A stretch of DNA of 64,000 nt from Sporosarcina ureilytica (GCF_001753205.1 NZ_CP017560.1:1240001-1304000), one strand, 5' to 3'; positions 18,861 to 28,122 are shown, numbered from the stretch's first letter. The notes: a model not told the origin generated them from the letters alone. Made by a program: numbers and translations.

Positions 18861-18991
18861 GCCGATTGGAGTGTAGAGCGGCGACTCCTACGGGAACAGC
18901 GCGAGCCGAAGACCCCACAGGAGCACGGTTTTCGCGACGAGGAGGCTGAGGCCGTGCCCGTGGAAAGCGTCCGCTCGGAACGGAAATCGGC
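18861..18991 (+). repeat. GC-rich palindromic dispersed repeat, copy R3
   Basis: 131-bp copy beginning GCCGATT and ending AATCGGC, inner GAGCGG/CCGCTC. It directly follows the truncated N-terminus of the transposase remnant. It is flanked to 19048 by plain AT-rich sequence without a gene. Confidence 0.8.
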
Positions 18992-19048
18992 GGTTAGCAG
19001 GATTTTTTAATTCAATATATTTACAAAAAATAACGTTAATGAAATTCC

Positions 19049-19085
19049 ATCCCTTCTCCAAATTTAAGGAGAAGGGATTTTCTTT
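19049..19085. terminator. Hairpin downstream of the cobalamin-binding-like gene
   Basis: Perfect 11-bp stem ATCCCTTCTCC/GGAGAAGGGAT. Plus-strand tail TTTTCTTT; minus-strand tail GGAATTTC. It is the only terminator candidate for the minus-strand gene ending at 19117, but its better T tract points the other way. Confidence 0.5.
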
Positions 19086-19116
19086 CCCCAACGTCATAAA
19101 TTGTACAACCGTTTTT

Positions 19117-19932
19117 TCAGTTAACGGACGTTACCCAAGCTGGAAGCTCCAAATCTGCGTATATTTCTGGATGTATGTATTTCCCAAGTTTTAAAGCGCC
19201 TTCTAATAAACGCGGAGAAGGGCGACAATAAAGTTCTTCTTCCATAATTGTAAAGTAATTGTTTTGAATCGCGGAAAGGTCTTTCCAACCAGGTCGTTTT
19301 AAAACAACTTCTTTATTTACCTTCTCAGTTCGAACGCCTACCCAAGCGAGAAGAATGTAATCGGGGTTTCTATCCAATAAATCATTCCAATCCGTCTGTA
19401 CATTTGCTTCAGTTTTATCCCGGAATTCGTTCAATCCACCAGCAATCGCGCTTATTTCGGTGAGCCAATTTGTCTTTCCGGGTGTGAAAATAGGTTTTGG
19501 CCACCATTCCCAATAAAGTGTAGGGAAGGTATGTACAGTTGCGGCACGACTTTTCATTTCATCAATAAAAGCCAAATATTGTTGTTGGCGTTCAATCGCT
19601 CTCTGTTCAATTCCGCACTGATTCCCTACAGTTAACAGGTCTTCTGCAATATCGTTTAAACTTTGTGGATTTAGTACGATGTGTGGGATTCCACGTCTTT
19701 GTAATTCTTCTACATTTTTTTCCATACCTGGTACGCTTAATGAAGCTAACACTAAATCTGGCTTAAATGTTTCAAGTTTGTCCATGTCAATCGATAAGTC
19801 AGGTCCTAATTTAGGAAGTGATTGCACTTCATTTGGCCAGTCTGAATAGTCATCAATGGCCACAAGTTTATCTAATAAACCTAGATAAGCAACCAATTCT
19901 GTATTACTTGGACAAATAGAAATAAGTCTCAT
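19117..19932 (-). CDS. Cobalamin/metal-chelate-binding protein, BtuF-like, without signal peptide
   Basis: Resembles the helical-backbone periplasmic-binding fold used by BtuF and iron-siderophore receptors: MRLISICPSNTELVAYLGL at the N-terminus, DLVLASLSVPGMEKNVEELQ mid-protein and VQTDWNDLLDRNPDYILLAWVG. There is no signal peptide or lipobox, so the 271-aa protein is predicted cytoplasmic, and no permease or ATPase gene is adjacent. A role in corrinoid or metal-chelate handling is inferred from the fold only. The ATG has no ribosome site at normal distance: AAGGAGG lies about 40 nt upstream with a 7-bp hairpin between (see findings). An in-frame stop lies just upstream, so no earlier start is possible. 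Flanked by the transposase scar and the divergent SRAP gene. Confidence 0.72.
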   Translation of the reverse strand: MRLISICPSNTELVAYLGLLDKLVAIDDYSDWPNEVQSLPKLGPDLSIDMDKLETFKPDLVLASLSVPGMEKNVEELQRRGIPHIVLNPQSLNDIAEDLLTVGNQCGIEQRAIERQQQYLAFIDEMKSRAATVHTFPTLYWEWWPKPIFTPGKTNWLTEISAIAGGLNEFRDKTEANVQTDWNDLLDRNPDYILLAWVGVRTEKVNKEVVLKRPGWKDLSAIQNNYFTIMEEELYCRPSPRLLEGALKLGKYIHPEIYADLELPAWVTSVN

Positions 19933-20093
19933 AGTTGTACTGTAACCGGCGTTCGCTCGATTTACAGTCTACCCTCCTTTAAAGTAATATCAAAGAATTA
20001 GTATAACATAGACAATAGCTACTATTTGAATAATGATTATCGAATGTGGGAAGATGGAATGGAAAAGACCAAGAGGAAAAGGGATGTGAGAAT

Positions 20094-20759
20094 ATGTGTG
20101 GACGTTTTAGTATGACAAGCCCAATAGAACAAATTCAACTAGCTTTTGAACTATCCAATCTGAGTGAGCTTAATCTTACACCGCGATATAACGTGGCACC
20201 GAGTCAACAAGTGTTTTCTATTATAAGTGATGGAGAGAATAAAAGAGGCGGCTTTTTGAAATGGGGGCTAGTCCCTTCGTGGTCCAAAGACTCGAAAATT
20301 GGTTATAAAATGATTAATGCACGATCGGAAACTGTAGACACAAAACCAAGTTTCAAAAATTTGTTAAAAAGAAGAAGATGTCTAATTGTAGCGGATGGTT
20401 TTTACGAGTGGAAAAATGAAGATGGAAAAAAACAACCATTTCGCATCAAAATGAAGGATGACCGTGTTTTTGCGTTCGCAGGATTATGGGATCGGTGGCA
20501 AAGTAATGGCGAAACGATTCAATCATGCACCATTATTACGACCGAAGCGAATGATGTAGTAAGTGATATTCATGATAGAATGCCGGTGATACTTCCAAAA
20601 GAAAAACAAGAAATTTGGCTAAATCCAGCAGTTCAAGAACCAAAGCATTTAAAACAACTTTTACAACCATATACGTCAGATGAGATGACAGCTTATCAAG
20701 TATCTACTTTAGTGAATTCGCCAAAGAATGATGTATCGGAAATTATCAATTCATTGTAA
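20094..20759 (+). CDS. SRAP (YedK/HMCES-type) abasic-site processing protein
   Basis: Shields abasic sites in single-stranded DNA by forming a thiazolidine link through its N-terminal cysteine. Catalytic set visible: Cys2 (MCGRFSM), Asn in RYNVAPSQ, Glu in ADGFYEWK and His in IHDRMPVIL. The start must be ATG 20094, because Met removal has to expose Cys2; the 16 upstream in-frame codons are not part of the family. 221 aa, typical. Stands alone between the divergent BtuF-like gene and convergent rpsD. No SOS (LexA) box was recognised upstream. Confidence 0.93.
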   Translation: MCGRFSMTSPIEQIQLAFELSNLSELNLTPRYNVAPSQQVFSIISDGENKRGGFLKWGLVPSWSKDSKIGYKMINARSETVDTKPSFKNLLKRRRCLIVADGFYEWKNEDGKKQPFRIKMKDDRVFAFAGLWDRWQSNGETIQSCTIITTEANDVVSDIHDRMPVILPKEKQEIWLNPAVQEPKHLKQLLQPYTSDEMTAYQVSTLVNSPKNDVSEIINSL

Positions 20760-20774
20760 AGTTCTAGAAAAAAC

Positions 20775-20818
20775 AAAACCCTTGAAGTTGGAAATTCCAA
20801 ATTCAAGGGTTTTGAAAA
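20775..20818. terminator. Bidirectional terminator between the SRAP gene and rpsD
   Basis: Stem AAAACCCTTGAA/TTCAAGGGTTTT with inner TTGGAA/TTCCAA; T/A tracts on both sides serve the convergent genes. Confidence 0.85.
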
Positions 20819-20829
20819 TTGCTATGTTA

Positions 20830-21435
20830 TTATTTACGTGAGTAGAATTCAACGATAAGTGCTTCGTTAATTTCTGCTGGTAGTTCGCTACGCTCTGGGA
20901 AACGAACGAATTGACCTGTTTTTGTTTCAGCGTTGAATGAAACATACTCAGGTACAAAGTTGTTCACTTCTAGTGCTTCATTAATAACGTCAAGGTTTTG
21001 AGATTTCTCACGAAGAGAAATTTCTTGTCCTGGTTTTACGCTGTATGATGGGATATCAAGACGCTTACCATCCACTAAAACGTGGCCGTGGTTAACTAAT
21101 TGACGAGCAGCACGACGAGTACGTGCAAGACCCATACGGTAAACAACGTTGTCTAGGCGAGTTTCAAGAAGAATCATGAAGTTTTCACCATGTTTACCAG
21201 GCATTTTACCTGCTTTATTAAATAACGTTCTGAATTGACGTTCGTTTACACCGAACATGAAACGAAGTTTTTGTTTTTCTTGTAACTGTAATCCGTATTC
21301 AGAAAGCTTTACGCGCTGAGTTGGACCATGTTGTCCTGGAGCGTAAGGACGCTTTTCGATTTCTTTTCCTGTACCGGAAAGTGAAATTCCGAGACGACGT
21401 GATAATTTCCATGCTGGACCTGTATAACGAGCCAT
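20830..21435 (-). CDS. rpsD: 30S ribosomal protein S4
   Basis: Primary 16S rRNA-binding protein that nucleates small-subunit assembly and, in Bacillus, represses its own mRNA. Starts [20 protein letters not shown], carries the S4 domain [31 protein letters not shown], and ends VEFYSRK. The N-terminal region lacks the zinc cysteines found in some S4 proteins. 201 aa. AGAGGAGGAG precedes the ATG. It is a monocistronic gene outside the ribosomal clusters, as in B. subtilis, with a structured leader upstream. Confidence 0.98.
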   Translation of the reverse strand: MARYTGPAWKLSRRLGISLSGTGKEIEKRPYAPGQHGPTQRVKLSEYGLQLQEKQKLRFMFGVNERQFRTLFNKAGKMPGKHGENFMILLETRLDNVVYRMGLARTRRAARQLVNHGHVLVDGKRLDIPSYSVKPGQEISLREKSQNLDVINEALEVNNFVPEYVSFNAETKTGQFVRFPERSELPAEINEALIVEFYSRK

Positions 21436-21439
21436 AATA

Positions 21440-21680
21440 GACTCCTCCTCTAAATTGGTTTTATTTTATGGTAACTTATTTCCAAGACGAAGTACGTTTT
21501 GGAAAAACTTTGTTGTAAAATAAGACCAGATATGTTCAATTCGGCAGTCATTCTATACTCTTGTAACTTCGCCTTCGCAGCCAGAAGGTTACACGTTACA
21601 CCTCTTAAAAGGAATAGACTGAGCAAACCGAAACACATAACTGCTGCGTATATTTTACACGTTCGTAATCATATCAACTT
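21440..21680 (-). ncRNA. Candidate S4 autoregulatory leader of rpsD
   Basis: On the minus strand the 5' region is long (about 230 nt). It holds a nested hairpin GTAAC, CTTC, GAAG, GTTAC around GGCTGC, in the position of the S4-binding leader known for Bacillales rpsD. A TTGATA with AT-rich -10-like sequence (TAAAATATA) lies at its far end. I could not draw the full pseudoknot by hand, so the family call rests on position and one helix. Confidence 0.5.
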
Positions 21681-21953
21681 TTAATAGGATAGTCAAGTGT
21701 GAATCAATTCATTCAAACGTAGTCAAAAGATTAAGCGTTTCAATCGAAAGTATTATCGGATTGATTTGCAATTTATCCAGTAACATAGACGAGAAGAAGT
21801 GACTAATACCAAAGAATATGTCGAGTGGATAGAATTGTGGGATTATTAACTCTTTTCTTCTAGTAGAATAAAGTATAGTATAGGATTAAGAAAGAACCAT
21901 CATTTCACATTAAAAAATGATATTGAAATATGGAGAAGTGGGAGGTTATGAGG

Positions 21954-23171
21954 ATGAAAGAAAAATCTTTACATGAAGACACAGTTGTTGTGCATACAGG
22001 TTACGATGCAAAATCGCATCACGGGAGTTTAACTGTTCCACTTTACCAAACATCCACCTTTTCATTTGAGACTGCGGAACAGGGAGAAAGTAGATTTGCT
22101 GGAGACGAAGCAGGGCTTATTTATTCGCGTCTTGGGAACCCTACCGTGCAGTTGTTAGAAGAACGCATGACCGCATTAGAAAAAGGGAAGGGTGCTTTGG
22201 CATTCGGATCGGGTATGGCGGCGGTAAGTTCTATTCTCGTTCATTTAACGAAAACGGGTGACCATATCCTTTGTTCTAGAGGAATCTACGGTTGTACATT
22301 TGGCCTTTTAGGTATGTTAGAAGAGAAGTATAACATTACGCATGATTTAATCCAGATGGGCACTGAAGAAGAAATTGAACGTGCGATTAAGCCGGAAACA
22401 GTTTGTATTTATGTAGAAACGCCAATAAATCCAACGATGGAGCTTGTCGATTTACAAGCAGTTGTAAATGTCGCAAAACGTCATGGTCTTCGTGTTGTAG
22501 TGGATAATACATTTTCTTCTCCTTATTTGCAAAAGCCAATTACGTTAGGTGTCGATTTTGTTCTGCATAGTGCAACGAAATATATTAACGGGCATGGAGA
22601 TGTTATTGCCGGTCTACTCATAGGAAATGATAAAGATGAAATGGAAGAAATTCGCGTGTCGGTTCAAAAAGATTACGGTGGCATTATTTCTCCATTTGAC
22701 GCATGGTTATTATTGCGAGGAATTAAAACGTTACCAATTCGCATGGAACGACATACATCAAATGCCGAAAAAATTATAGCATTCCTTAAACAGCAACCAC
22801 TTGTAGAAAAAATATATTATCCTTTCGATGTGGACAATCCACAATATTCAATTGCCAAAAAGCAAATGCGTGCGGGCGGAGGACTGATTTCATTTACGAT
22901 GAAAGGTGGAAAAAAAGGCGCGCAAAAACTCTTAAATAGTTTATCACTCATTAAAATTGCCGTCAGTTTAGGGGATGCAGAAACACTTATCCAGCATCCG
23001 GCAACGATGACGCATTCCGTAGTTCCTCATGATGAAAGGATTTCCATGGGAATTACAGATTCATTACTTCGACTATCTGTTGGACTCGAGCATGCAGATG
23101 ATCTAATTGCAGATTTGAATCAAGCATTAAAAAAAGTTGAACAATCTTTGAGAAAAGAAAATGCCAATTAA
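21954..23171 (+). CDS. Methionine gamma-lyase-type PLP enzyme
   Basis: Cys/Met-metabolism PLP enzyme, predicted to split methionine into methanethiol, ammonia and 2-oxobutyrate. PLP lysine K209 lies in HSATKYINGHGDV; active-site Tyr112 and Cys114 lie in GIYGCTFG. The Cys in that position separates methionine gamma-lyases from cystathionine beta/gamma-lyases and synthases. SRLGNPTVQLLEERM binds cofactor from the partner subunit. 405 aa. ATG 21954 is chosen because GGAGG lies 8 bases upstream; ATG 21948 would be only 2 bases away. Upstream, 21681-21953 holds a TATAGT-like -10 but no S-box or T-box I can see. Substrate preference is inferred from one residue, so cystathionine lyase is not excluded. 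Confidence 0.85.
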   Translation: MKEKSLHEDTVVVHTGYDAKSHHGSLTVPLYQTSTFSFETAEQGESRFAGDEAGLIYSRLGNPTVQLLEERMTALEKGKGALAFGSGMAAVSSILVHLTKTGDHILCSRGIYGCTFGLLGMLEEKYNITHDLIQMGTEEEIERAIKPETVCIYVETPINPTMELVDLQAVVNVAKRHGLRVVVDNTFSSPYLQKPITLGVDFVLHSATKYINGHGDVIAGLLIGNDKDEMEEIRVSVQKDYGGIISPFDAWLLLRGIKTLPIRMERHTSNAEKIIAFLKQQPLVEKIYYPFDVDNPQYSIAKKQMRAGGGLISFTMKGGKKGAQKLLNSLSLIKIAVSLGDAETLIQHPATMTHSVVPHDERISMGITDSLLRLSVGLEHADDLIADLNQALKKVEQSLRKENAN

Positions 23172-23212
23172 AAACCCCCTTCATATCAACGGTGATATGA
23201 AGGGGTTTTTGC
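23170..23212. terminator. Bidirectional terminator after the methionine-lyase gene
   Basis: Fourteen-pair stem starting ACCCCCTTCATATCA with A5 before and T5 after, between convergent genes. Confidence 0.88.
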
Positions 23213-23218
23213 GTCAAA

Positions 23219-23698
23219 TTATAGATGTTTAATCAGTGTTTCAACAACTTTTTCAAGCCCAATACGATCAGTTTCCGAAAAACGGTCTAGTTCAGGACTA
23301 TCAATATCTAGCACACCAATCACTTCGTCGTTTTTAATCAATGGCACGACAATTTCTGAGCGAGAAGCAGCATCACAAACAATGTGACCAGGGAATGCTT
23401 CAACGTCCGGTACTATAATGGATTCCTTTCGTTCTACAGCAGTCCCACAAACGCCTTTACCAACTTGAATACGGACACATGCCGGTAAACCTTGGAAAGG
23501 ACCTAACACCAATTCGCCATCTTCCATAAGATAAAAACCAACCCAATTGATACGGTCGAAAAATTGATTGAGCAGTGCGGATGCATTACTTAAGTTTGCA
23601 TATAAGTTTGGTTCACCCGACAACAGTGCATCAAGTTGTTTTCTGAGTAACTCATATTCTTTTTCTAATTTTTGGGTAACATCAACATTGGTAGTCAT
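23219..23698 (-). CDS. ytsP: GAF-domain free methionine-(R)-sulfoxide reductase (YtsP-like)
   Basis: Single GAF domain (159 aa). The three cysteines of the fRMsr/MsrC family are present at C74 (GLPACVRI), C84 (GKGVCGTAV) and C108 (HIVCDAASRSEIVVPL), together with the family's NWVGFYL segment. In studied homologues these residues reduce free methionine-R-sulfoxide with thioredoxin. The Bacillus homologue is ytsP, near rpsD, as here. It faces the methionine gamma-lyase gene, so two free-methionine enzymes sit tail to tail; whether they are co-regulated is unknown. GAGGTG precedes the ATG. Confidence 0.88.
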   Translation of the reverse strand: MTTNVDVTQKLEKEYELLRKQLDALLSGEPNLYANLSNASALLNQFFDRINWVGFYLMEDGELVLGPFQGLPACVRIQVGKGVCGTAVERKESIIVPDVEAFPGHIVCDAASRSEIVVPLIKNDEVIGVLDIDSPELDRFSETDRIGLEKVVETLIKHL

Positions 23699-23893
23699 TT
23701 GAACACCTCATTAATATGTAATTTGTAATATGTAAGTATACAGTTTTTCATACATTTTTACAAAGTCTGTCTGCCCATTCGACAAAATATGAACTTTTCC
23801 CCTATTATTTTTCGTTTTTCCAACCAAAAGTATTTAAACATGGTACGATATAGGATAATATGAAGTGTATAGTCATGGGACAGGAGGATCGCG

Positions 23894-25600
23894 ATGAAGA
23901 TTGTAATCATTGCAATTATAGTACTCATTATCATTTTAACCATTCTCGCCATTTCCTTTAGGCGTAAACATACAAGTCAAATAAAAAAACTTGAACATAG
24001 AAAACTACAAATTCAGCATAAGCCAATATTTGAGGAAATGACGAAAATAAAACAACTGAATATGACGGGCGAAACAGAAGAGAAGTTTGAAACTTGGCGT
24101 GCAACTTGGACGGAAGTCATTGATGTGCGAATGCCTGAACTTGATAATTTATTATTCGATGCTGAAGATTATATTGACCGTTTTAGACTAAAAAAACTAA
24201 AAGCGACCATCACGCAAATTGAAGAAAAAATTCAGTTTAGTCAGCAGGAAATGAATGGAATCCTTAGCGGTTTAGATGAACTCGTTGGAAGTGAAGAGAA
24301 AAATCGTATTGAAATGGAAATGTTGCAAGAAAGACATCGTAGTGCTCGAAAGAAAATCCTAGCACATCAACCAGCATTTGGGGAAACGGTGAATCCGCTT
24401 GAAAAGGAATTAGAAACATTTAAACCTCAGTTTGCTGAGTATGAAACATTGACGGAAAATGGTAATTATTTACAAGCCCGAGAAATTGTCATCGCATTAA
24501 CTGAGAAAGGTGATTATTTATTTCAAATTATTGAGCAAATACCTACCTTCTTATCTGACATTCAAAATTCAATTCCATCTTCTATACGTGAGTTGCGTAA
24601 TGGTGTGAGAGAAATGGAAGGGCAGGCCTATTACATACGACATTTGGAAGTAGAGAAAAAGCTTACAGAAATAGAAAATAGGCTTGGGCATATGCTGGAA
24701 AGTATTGCTAAGTTAGAAATGGATGGTATACAAGAGGAAGTCGAAGATATACATAATCGATTAGATGAACTATATGATGCACTAGAAAAAGAAGTAGTCG
24801 CTAAACATTATGTTGAAGAGAATTTTCAAACTGTATACAATGAACTGGCAAGGGTTACTGGACTTGTGAATGAAACATTAACAGAAATTACATTTGTCCA
24901 ACAAAGTTACAGAATAAACGAGGATGAGGCAAAAATTCCGCAAAGTGCCTCAGAGGAAATCCAATTATTAAATAAACAATTTGACGTCATTACAGAACAA
25001 ATTGAGAATAATACCTCTGCATATTCGAGTATGCAAGAAAATATTCAAATGATAACTGAGAAGGTCAGCTATATAGACGAAGAACGAAAAGATTTTGCCG
25101 AGCGTTTAAAAAAGTTACGAAACGATGAAAATAACGTACGCGCTGAACTTAAAGGTCTCTCAAAAGAATTGCAAGACGTAGATCGTTCACTACATAGAGG
25201 GAATATACCGGGCATACCAGGCGATATCGATGCCAGACTAGAAGAAGCGGAAGAACAGCTTTATATTGTCAGACAGAGCTTGGAGGAAGTACCTTTAAAT
25301 ATGACCCTTGTTAACGCTTATTTAGAAAACGCAAAACAATCCGTTCGTGAAGTGAAAGGAAAGACCGAAGAACTACTCGAAAATGTTATGCTGATTGAAT
25401 GGATTATTCAATACGGCAATCGTTATCGCGCATCTAATGAGCGCGTCCATGCGCAATTGCAAGAAGCTGAGGAGTCGTTCAGACAATTCCGATACGCCAA
25501 AGCTTTGGAAGAAGCAGCGACAGCGGTAGAGGAAGTTGAACCTGGAGCGATGAAACGGATTGAGGAATTGCTGCAAGAAAAAGACAATGTAACGATTTAA
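23894..25600 (+). CDS. ezrA: Septation ring formation regulator EzrA
   Basis: Membrane-anchored spectrin-like regulator that limits FtsZ assembly to mid-cell. One N-terminal transmembrane helix (residues 2-20, IVIIAIIVLIIILTILAISF) is followed by about 540 residues of Glu/Lys-rich coiled coil, with an N-out/C-in topology in studied EzrA. 568 aa, within a few residues of B. subtilis EzrA. AGGAGG lies 6 bases before the ATG. Upstream of nifZ-thiI, the conserved order. Confidence 0.96.
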   Translation: MKIVIIAIIVLIIILTILAISFRRKHTSQIKKLEHRKLQIQHKPIFEEMTKIKQLNMTGETEEKFETWRATWTEVIDVRMPELDNLLFDAEDYIDRFRLKKLKATITQIEEKIQFSQQEMNGILSGLDELVGSEEKNRIEMEMLQERHRSARKKILAHQPAFGETVNPLEKELETFKPQFAEYETLTENGNYLQAREIVIALTEKGDYLFQIIEQIPTFLSDIQNSIPSSIRELRNGVREMEGQAYYIRHLEVEKKLTEIENRLGHMLESIAKLEMDGIQEEVEDIHNRLDELYDALEKEVVAKHYVEENFQTVYNELARVTGLVNETLTEITFVQQSYRINEDEAKIPQSASEEIQLLNKQFDVITEQIENNTSAYSSMQENIQMITEKVSYIDEERKDFAERLKKLRNDENNVRAELKGLSKELQDVDRSLHRGNIPGIPGDIDARLEEAEEQLYIVRQSLEEVPLNMTLVNAYLENAKQSVREVKGKTEELLENVMLIEWIIQYGNRYRASNERVHAQLQEAEESFRQFRYAKALEEAATAVEEVEPGAMKRIEELLQEKDNVTI

Positions 25601-25672
25601 TCGTGTTTAATGTTTATGAATGTTACAAACGAAACTTATTTAAGCCAATGCCTTCCACTTTTAATTATTTCG

Positions 25673-25705
25673 AGCCACCCGCACGCACTTGTGCAGGTGG
25701 CTTTG
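25673..25705 (+). terminator. Hairpin between ezrA and nifZ
   Basis: Stem AGCCACC/GGTGGCT with inner GCAC/GTGC, tail TTTG only. A weak terminator or attenuator, since nifZ starts 49 bp on. Confidence 0.5.
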
Positions 25706-25753
25706 TCACGCTTATAATTGAATGAATTTAAAATGAAGAATGGAATGAGAGTA

Positions 25754-26899
25754 ATGATTTATCTTGATAATAGTGCAACGACTGCACCTAAAGAAGAAGT
25801 ATTAACTTCTTTTATAGAAGTTAATAAAAGATTTTTTGCGAATCCTGCATCGCTTCATGCAGCCGGACGGGAATCCGAAGCGCTCCTTGAAAAATCTCGA
25901 GAACAAATATTACATTTAACTCAAGCTACTGAGGGTACAGTCATTTATACGTCTGGCGGAACCGAAGCAAATAATTTAGCAATCCTTGGATTTGCTCGTA
26001 AATATCAAAATCGTGGCAATCATATTTTAACAACAAAAATAGAACATCCATCCGTTCTAGAGGCGGCTAAACAATTAGAGCAGGAAGGTTTTATAGTCGA
26101 GTACTTATCCGTTGATAAAGATGGTATCATTTCGATTGCTGAACTGGAAGAGAAGCTCAGGGAAGACACTGTCGTTGTTAGTATTATGCACGTAAACAAT
26201 GAAATTGGTACAATACAACCGATTGAGGATTGTGGATATGTGATTCGAAAAAAATCACGTGCAATTTTTCATGTTGACGCTGTACAAAGCTTTGGAAAAT
26301 TACCGATTACTTTAAGAGGAAATGGACCAGATGCAATTACGATTTCAGGACATAAAATACACGGAATAAAAGGTTCGGGTGCATTAATTACTAAGAAAAT
26401 GATGAATCCGGAATCCATTAATTACGGTGGTGGTCAAGAACAGGGCTTAAGAAATGGGACTGTTTCTGTTCCAAATGCTGTCGCTTTAGCACGTGCGGTG
26501 AGACTTGCAATAGAAAGCGAAAAAACGGTACTTTATGAAAAGTGGCGACAGCGATTAATTGAACATATTGAGCATTCGTCTGATGCGCTTGTGTTAGCGA
26601 AAGAAACAGCAGCTCCGCATATATTGTCCATCGCTTTTGCACATATTAAAGGCGAAGTAGCCATTAATTATTTTCAAAAAAATGGAATCTTAATATCAAC
26701 TTCTAGTGCATGTTCATCGAAAAGTGAAGAGGTTAGTCATGTGATTGAGGCGATTCAATTAGATGATAAATATAAACATGGTGTCATTCGTATTAGTTTT
26801 TCGGAAAAAAATACAAGTAATGAAATGATTCAGTTTGAAAAAGTATTAACTAAATTTGTTAAATTGCTTAAAAGGGGAAGATCACATGATGTGGAATGA
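25754..26899 (+). CDS. nifZ: Cysteine desulfurase partner of ThiI
   Basis: PLP enzyme that mobilises sulfur from cysteine as a persulfide. PLP lysine K201 in ISGHKIHG, catalytic C320 in STSSACSS. The short loop around the Cys and the pairing with thiI mark the NifZ type that feeds ThiI for 4-thiouridine in tRNA. MIYLDNSATT is the normal family start, so ATG 25754 is chosen (381 aa); in-frame ATGs at 25733 and 25745 are weaker alternatives. It overlaps thiI by 14 nt. Confidence 0.92.
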   Translation: MIYLDNSATTAPKEEVLTSFIEVNKRFFANPASLHAAGRESEALLEKSREQILHLTQATEGTVIYTSGGTEANNLAILGFARKYQNRGNHILTTKIEHPSVLEAAKQLEQEGFIVEYLSVDKDGIISIAELEEKLREDTVVVSIMHVNNEIGTIQPIEDCGYVIRKKSRAIFHVDAVQSFGKLPITLRGNGPDAITISGHKIHGIKGSGALITKKMMNPESINYGGGQEQGLRNGTVSVPNAVALARAVRLAIESEKTVLYEKWRQRLIEHIEHSSDALVLAKETAAPHILSIAFAHIKGEVAINYFQKNGILISTSSACSSKSEEVSHVIEAIQLDDKYKHGVIRISFSEKNTSNEMIQFEKVLTKFVKLLKRGRSHDVE

Positions 26900-28088
26900 A
26901 TTATTAATCAGATATGGTGAATTATCATTAAAAGGGCGAAATCGAAATGTTTTTATACGCAGATTGAAAAAAAATATGAAGAGTGCCTTACATGGGCTTG
27001 CCTCTGTGACGATAAAAGATGAGCGAGATAGAATGTTTTTGACAGCGAATGATCCGGAAGAGATGGCTGAAGTAATGGAACGTTTGCCAAAAATTTTTGG
27101 GATACATTCATTTAGTCCGGTCATAAAATGCGAGCCGACACTTGAAGCGATTTGCGAAACGGCGTTGGAGGTCGTCGGATTAGATGAAACAGAAGGAAAA
27201 TCATTTAAAGTTGAGATTAGACGAACAGATAAGTCGTTTCCTTATGTTACAAATGAATTACAACAAAAAATTGGCGCGCATGTACTGAAGAATTTTCCTG
27301 AATTACACGTTAAAATGAAGAAGCCTGATATTTTACTTCATGTAGATATTCGGAGACACGTAGTACTCCTGACATCTAAAGTATATCCAGGTGCGGGAGG
27401 AATGCCCGTCGGTTCGGGTGGGAAATCGCTTCTTATGTTATCTGGCGGTATCGACAGCCCAGTTGCTGGTTATATGATGATGAAGCGCGGCGTAGAAATT
27501 CATGCGATTCATTTCGAAAGTCCTCCTTTTACGAGTGAACTTGCAAAACAAAAAGTGATGGATTTGGCAGAGAAGCTTAGTGCGTTCGGTACATCAATCC
27601 ATTTGCATGTCATTCCATTTACCGAAATTCAGCAAATCATTGCAAATAAAATACCTGACGGCGAATCGATGACGACAACGCGTAGACTCATGATGCAAAT
27701 TGCAGACAGGGTACGTGAGGAAATTGGCGCACTCGGTATTGTCTCTGGGGAAAGTCTCGGTCAGGTGGCAAGTCAAACGTTAGAAAGTCTAACTGCCATT
27801 AATGAAGTAACGTCAACTCCTGTATTACGTCCACTAATTGCATTAGATAAAATTGAAATTATCGAGATAGCTAAACAAATTGATACGTATGAGATATCAA
27901 TCAGGCCTTATGAGGATTGTTGCACAATATTTACACCGGCGCGTCCTAAAACGAAGCCGAAGCTTAAAAGAGTCAAACATTTTGAAAGCTTTACCGATTT
28001 TGAACCGATGATTGAAGAGGCGATTCAAGAAAGGCGTATTTATAAGTTGCCTCGTATACAAGAAGATATGTTTACTGACTTATTATAA
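26886..28088 (+). CDS. thiI: tRNA 4-thiouridine synthase ThiI
   Basis: Adenylates U8 of tRNA and inserts sulfur. N-terminal ferredoxin-like and THUMP domains (1-165), then the PP-loop pyrophosphatase SGGIDSP at 186-192. There is no C-terminal rhodanese domain (400 aa), as in Bacillus, where the dedicated desulfurase NifZ supplies sulfur; a Cys pair lies in YEDCCTIF. AGGGGAAG precedes ATG 26886 (a second ATG follows immediately). Its overlap with nifZ implies coupled translation. Confidence 0.95.
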   Translation: MMWNELLIRYGELSLKGRNRNVFIRRLKKNMKSALHGLASVTIKDERDRMFLTANDPEEMAEVMERLPKIFGIHSFSPVIKCEPTLEAICETALEVVGLDETEGKSFKVEIRRTDKSFPYVTNELQQKIGAHVLKNFPELHVKMKKPDILLHVDIRRHVVLLTSKVYPGAGGMPVGSGGKSLLMLSGGIDSPVAGYMMMKRGVEIHAIHFESPPFTSELAKQKVMDLAEKLSAFGTSIHLHVIPFTEIQQIIANKIPDGESMTTTRRLMMQIADRVREEIGALGIVSGESLGQVASQTLESLTAINEVTSTPVLRPLIALDKIEIIEIAKQIDTYEISIRPYEDCCTIFTPARPKTKPKLKRVKHFESFTDFEPMIEEAIQERRIYKLPRIQEDMFTDLL

Positions 28089-28122
28089 AAAAATAAGAAG
28101 AAATTACCACTAATGCCTCCTG

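Noticed and set aside
19117..19932. Cobalamin riboswitch upstream of the BtuF-like gene
   Set aside because: The upstream region is only about 100-160 bp, shared with the SRAP gene, and shows no B12-box-like conserved block.
21681..21953. SAM riboswitch or T-box before the methionine-lyase gene
   Set aside because: No T-box motif, no terminator with antiterminator, and no S-box core was found; only a -10-like TATAGT and a small hairpin.
25718..25753. N-terminal extension of NifZ from TTG 25718
   Set aside because: The extension is not family-like, and MIYLDNSATT is the standard start.
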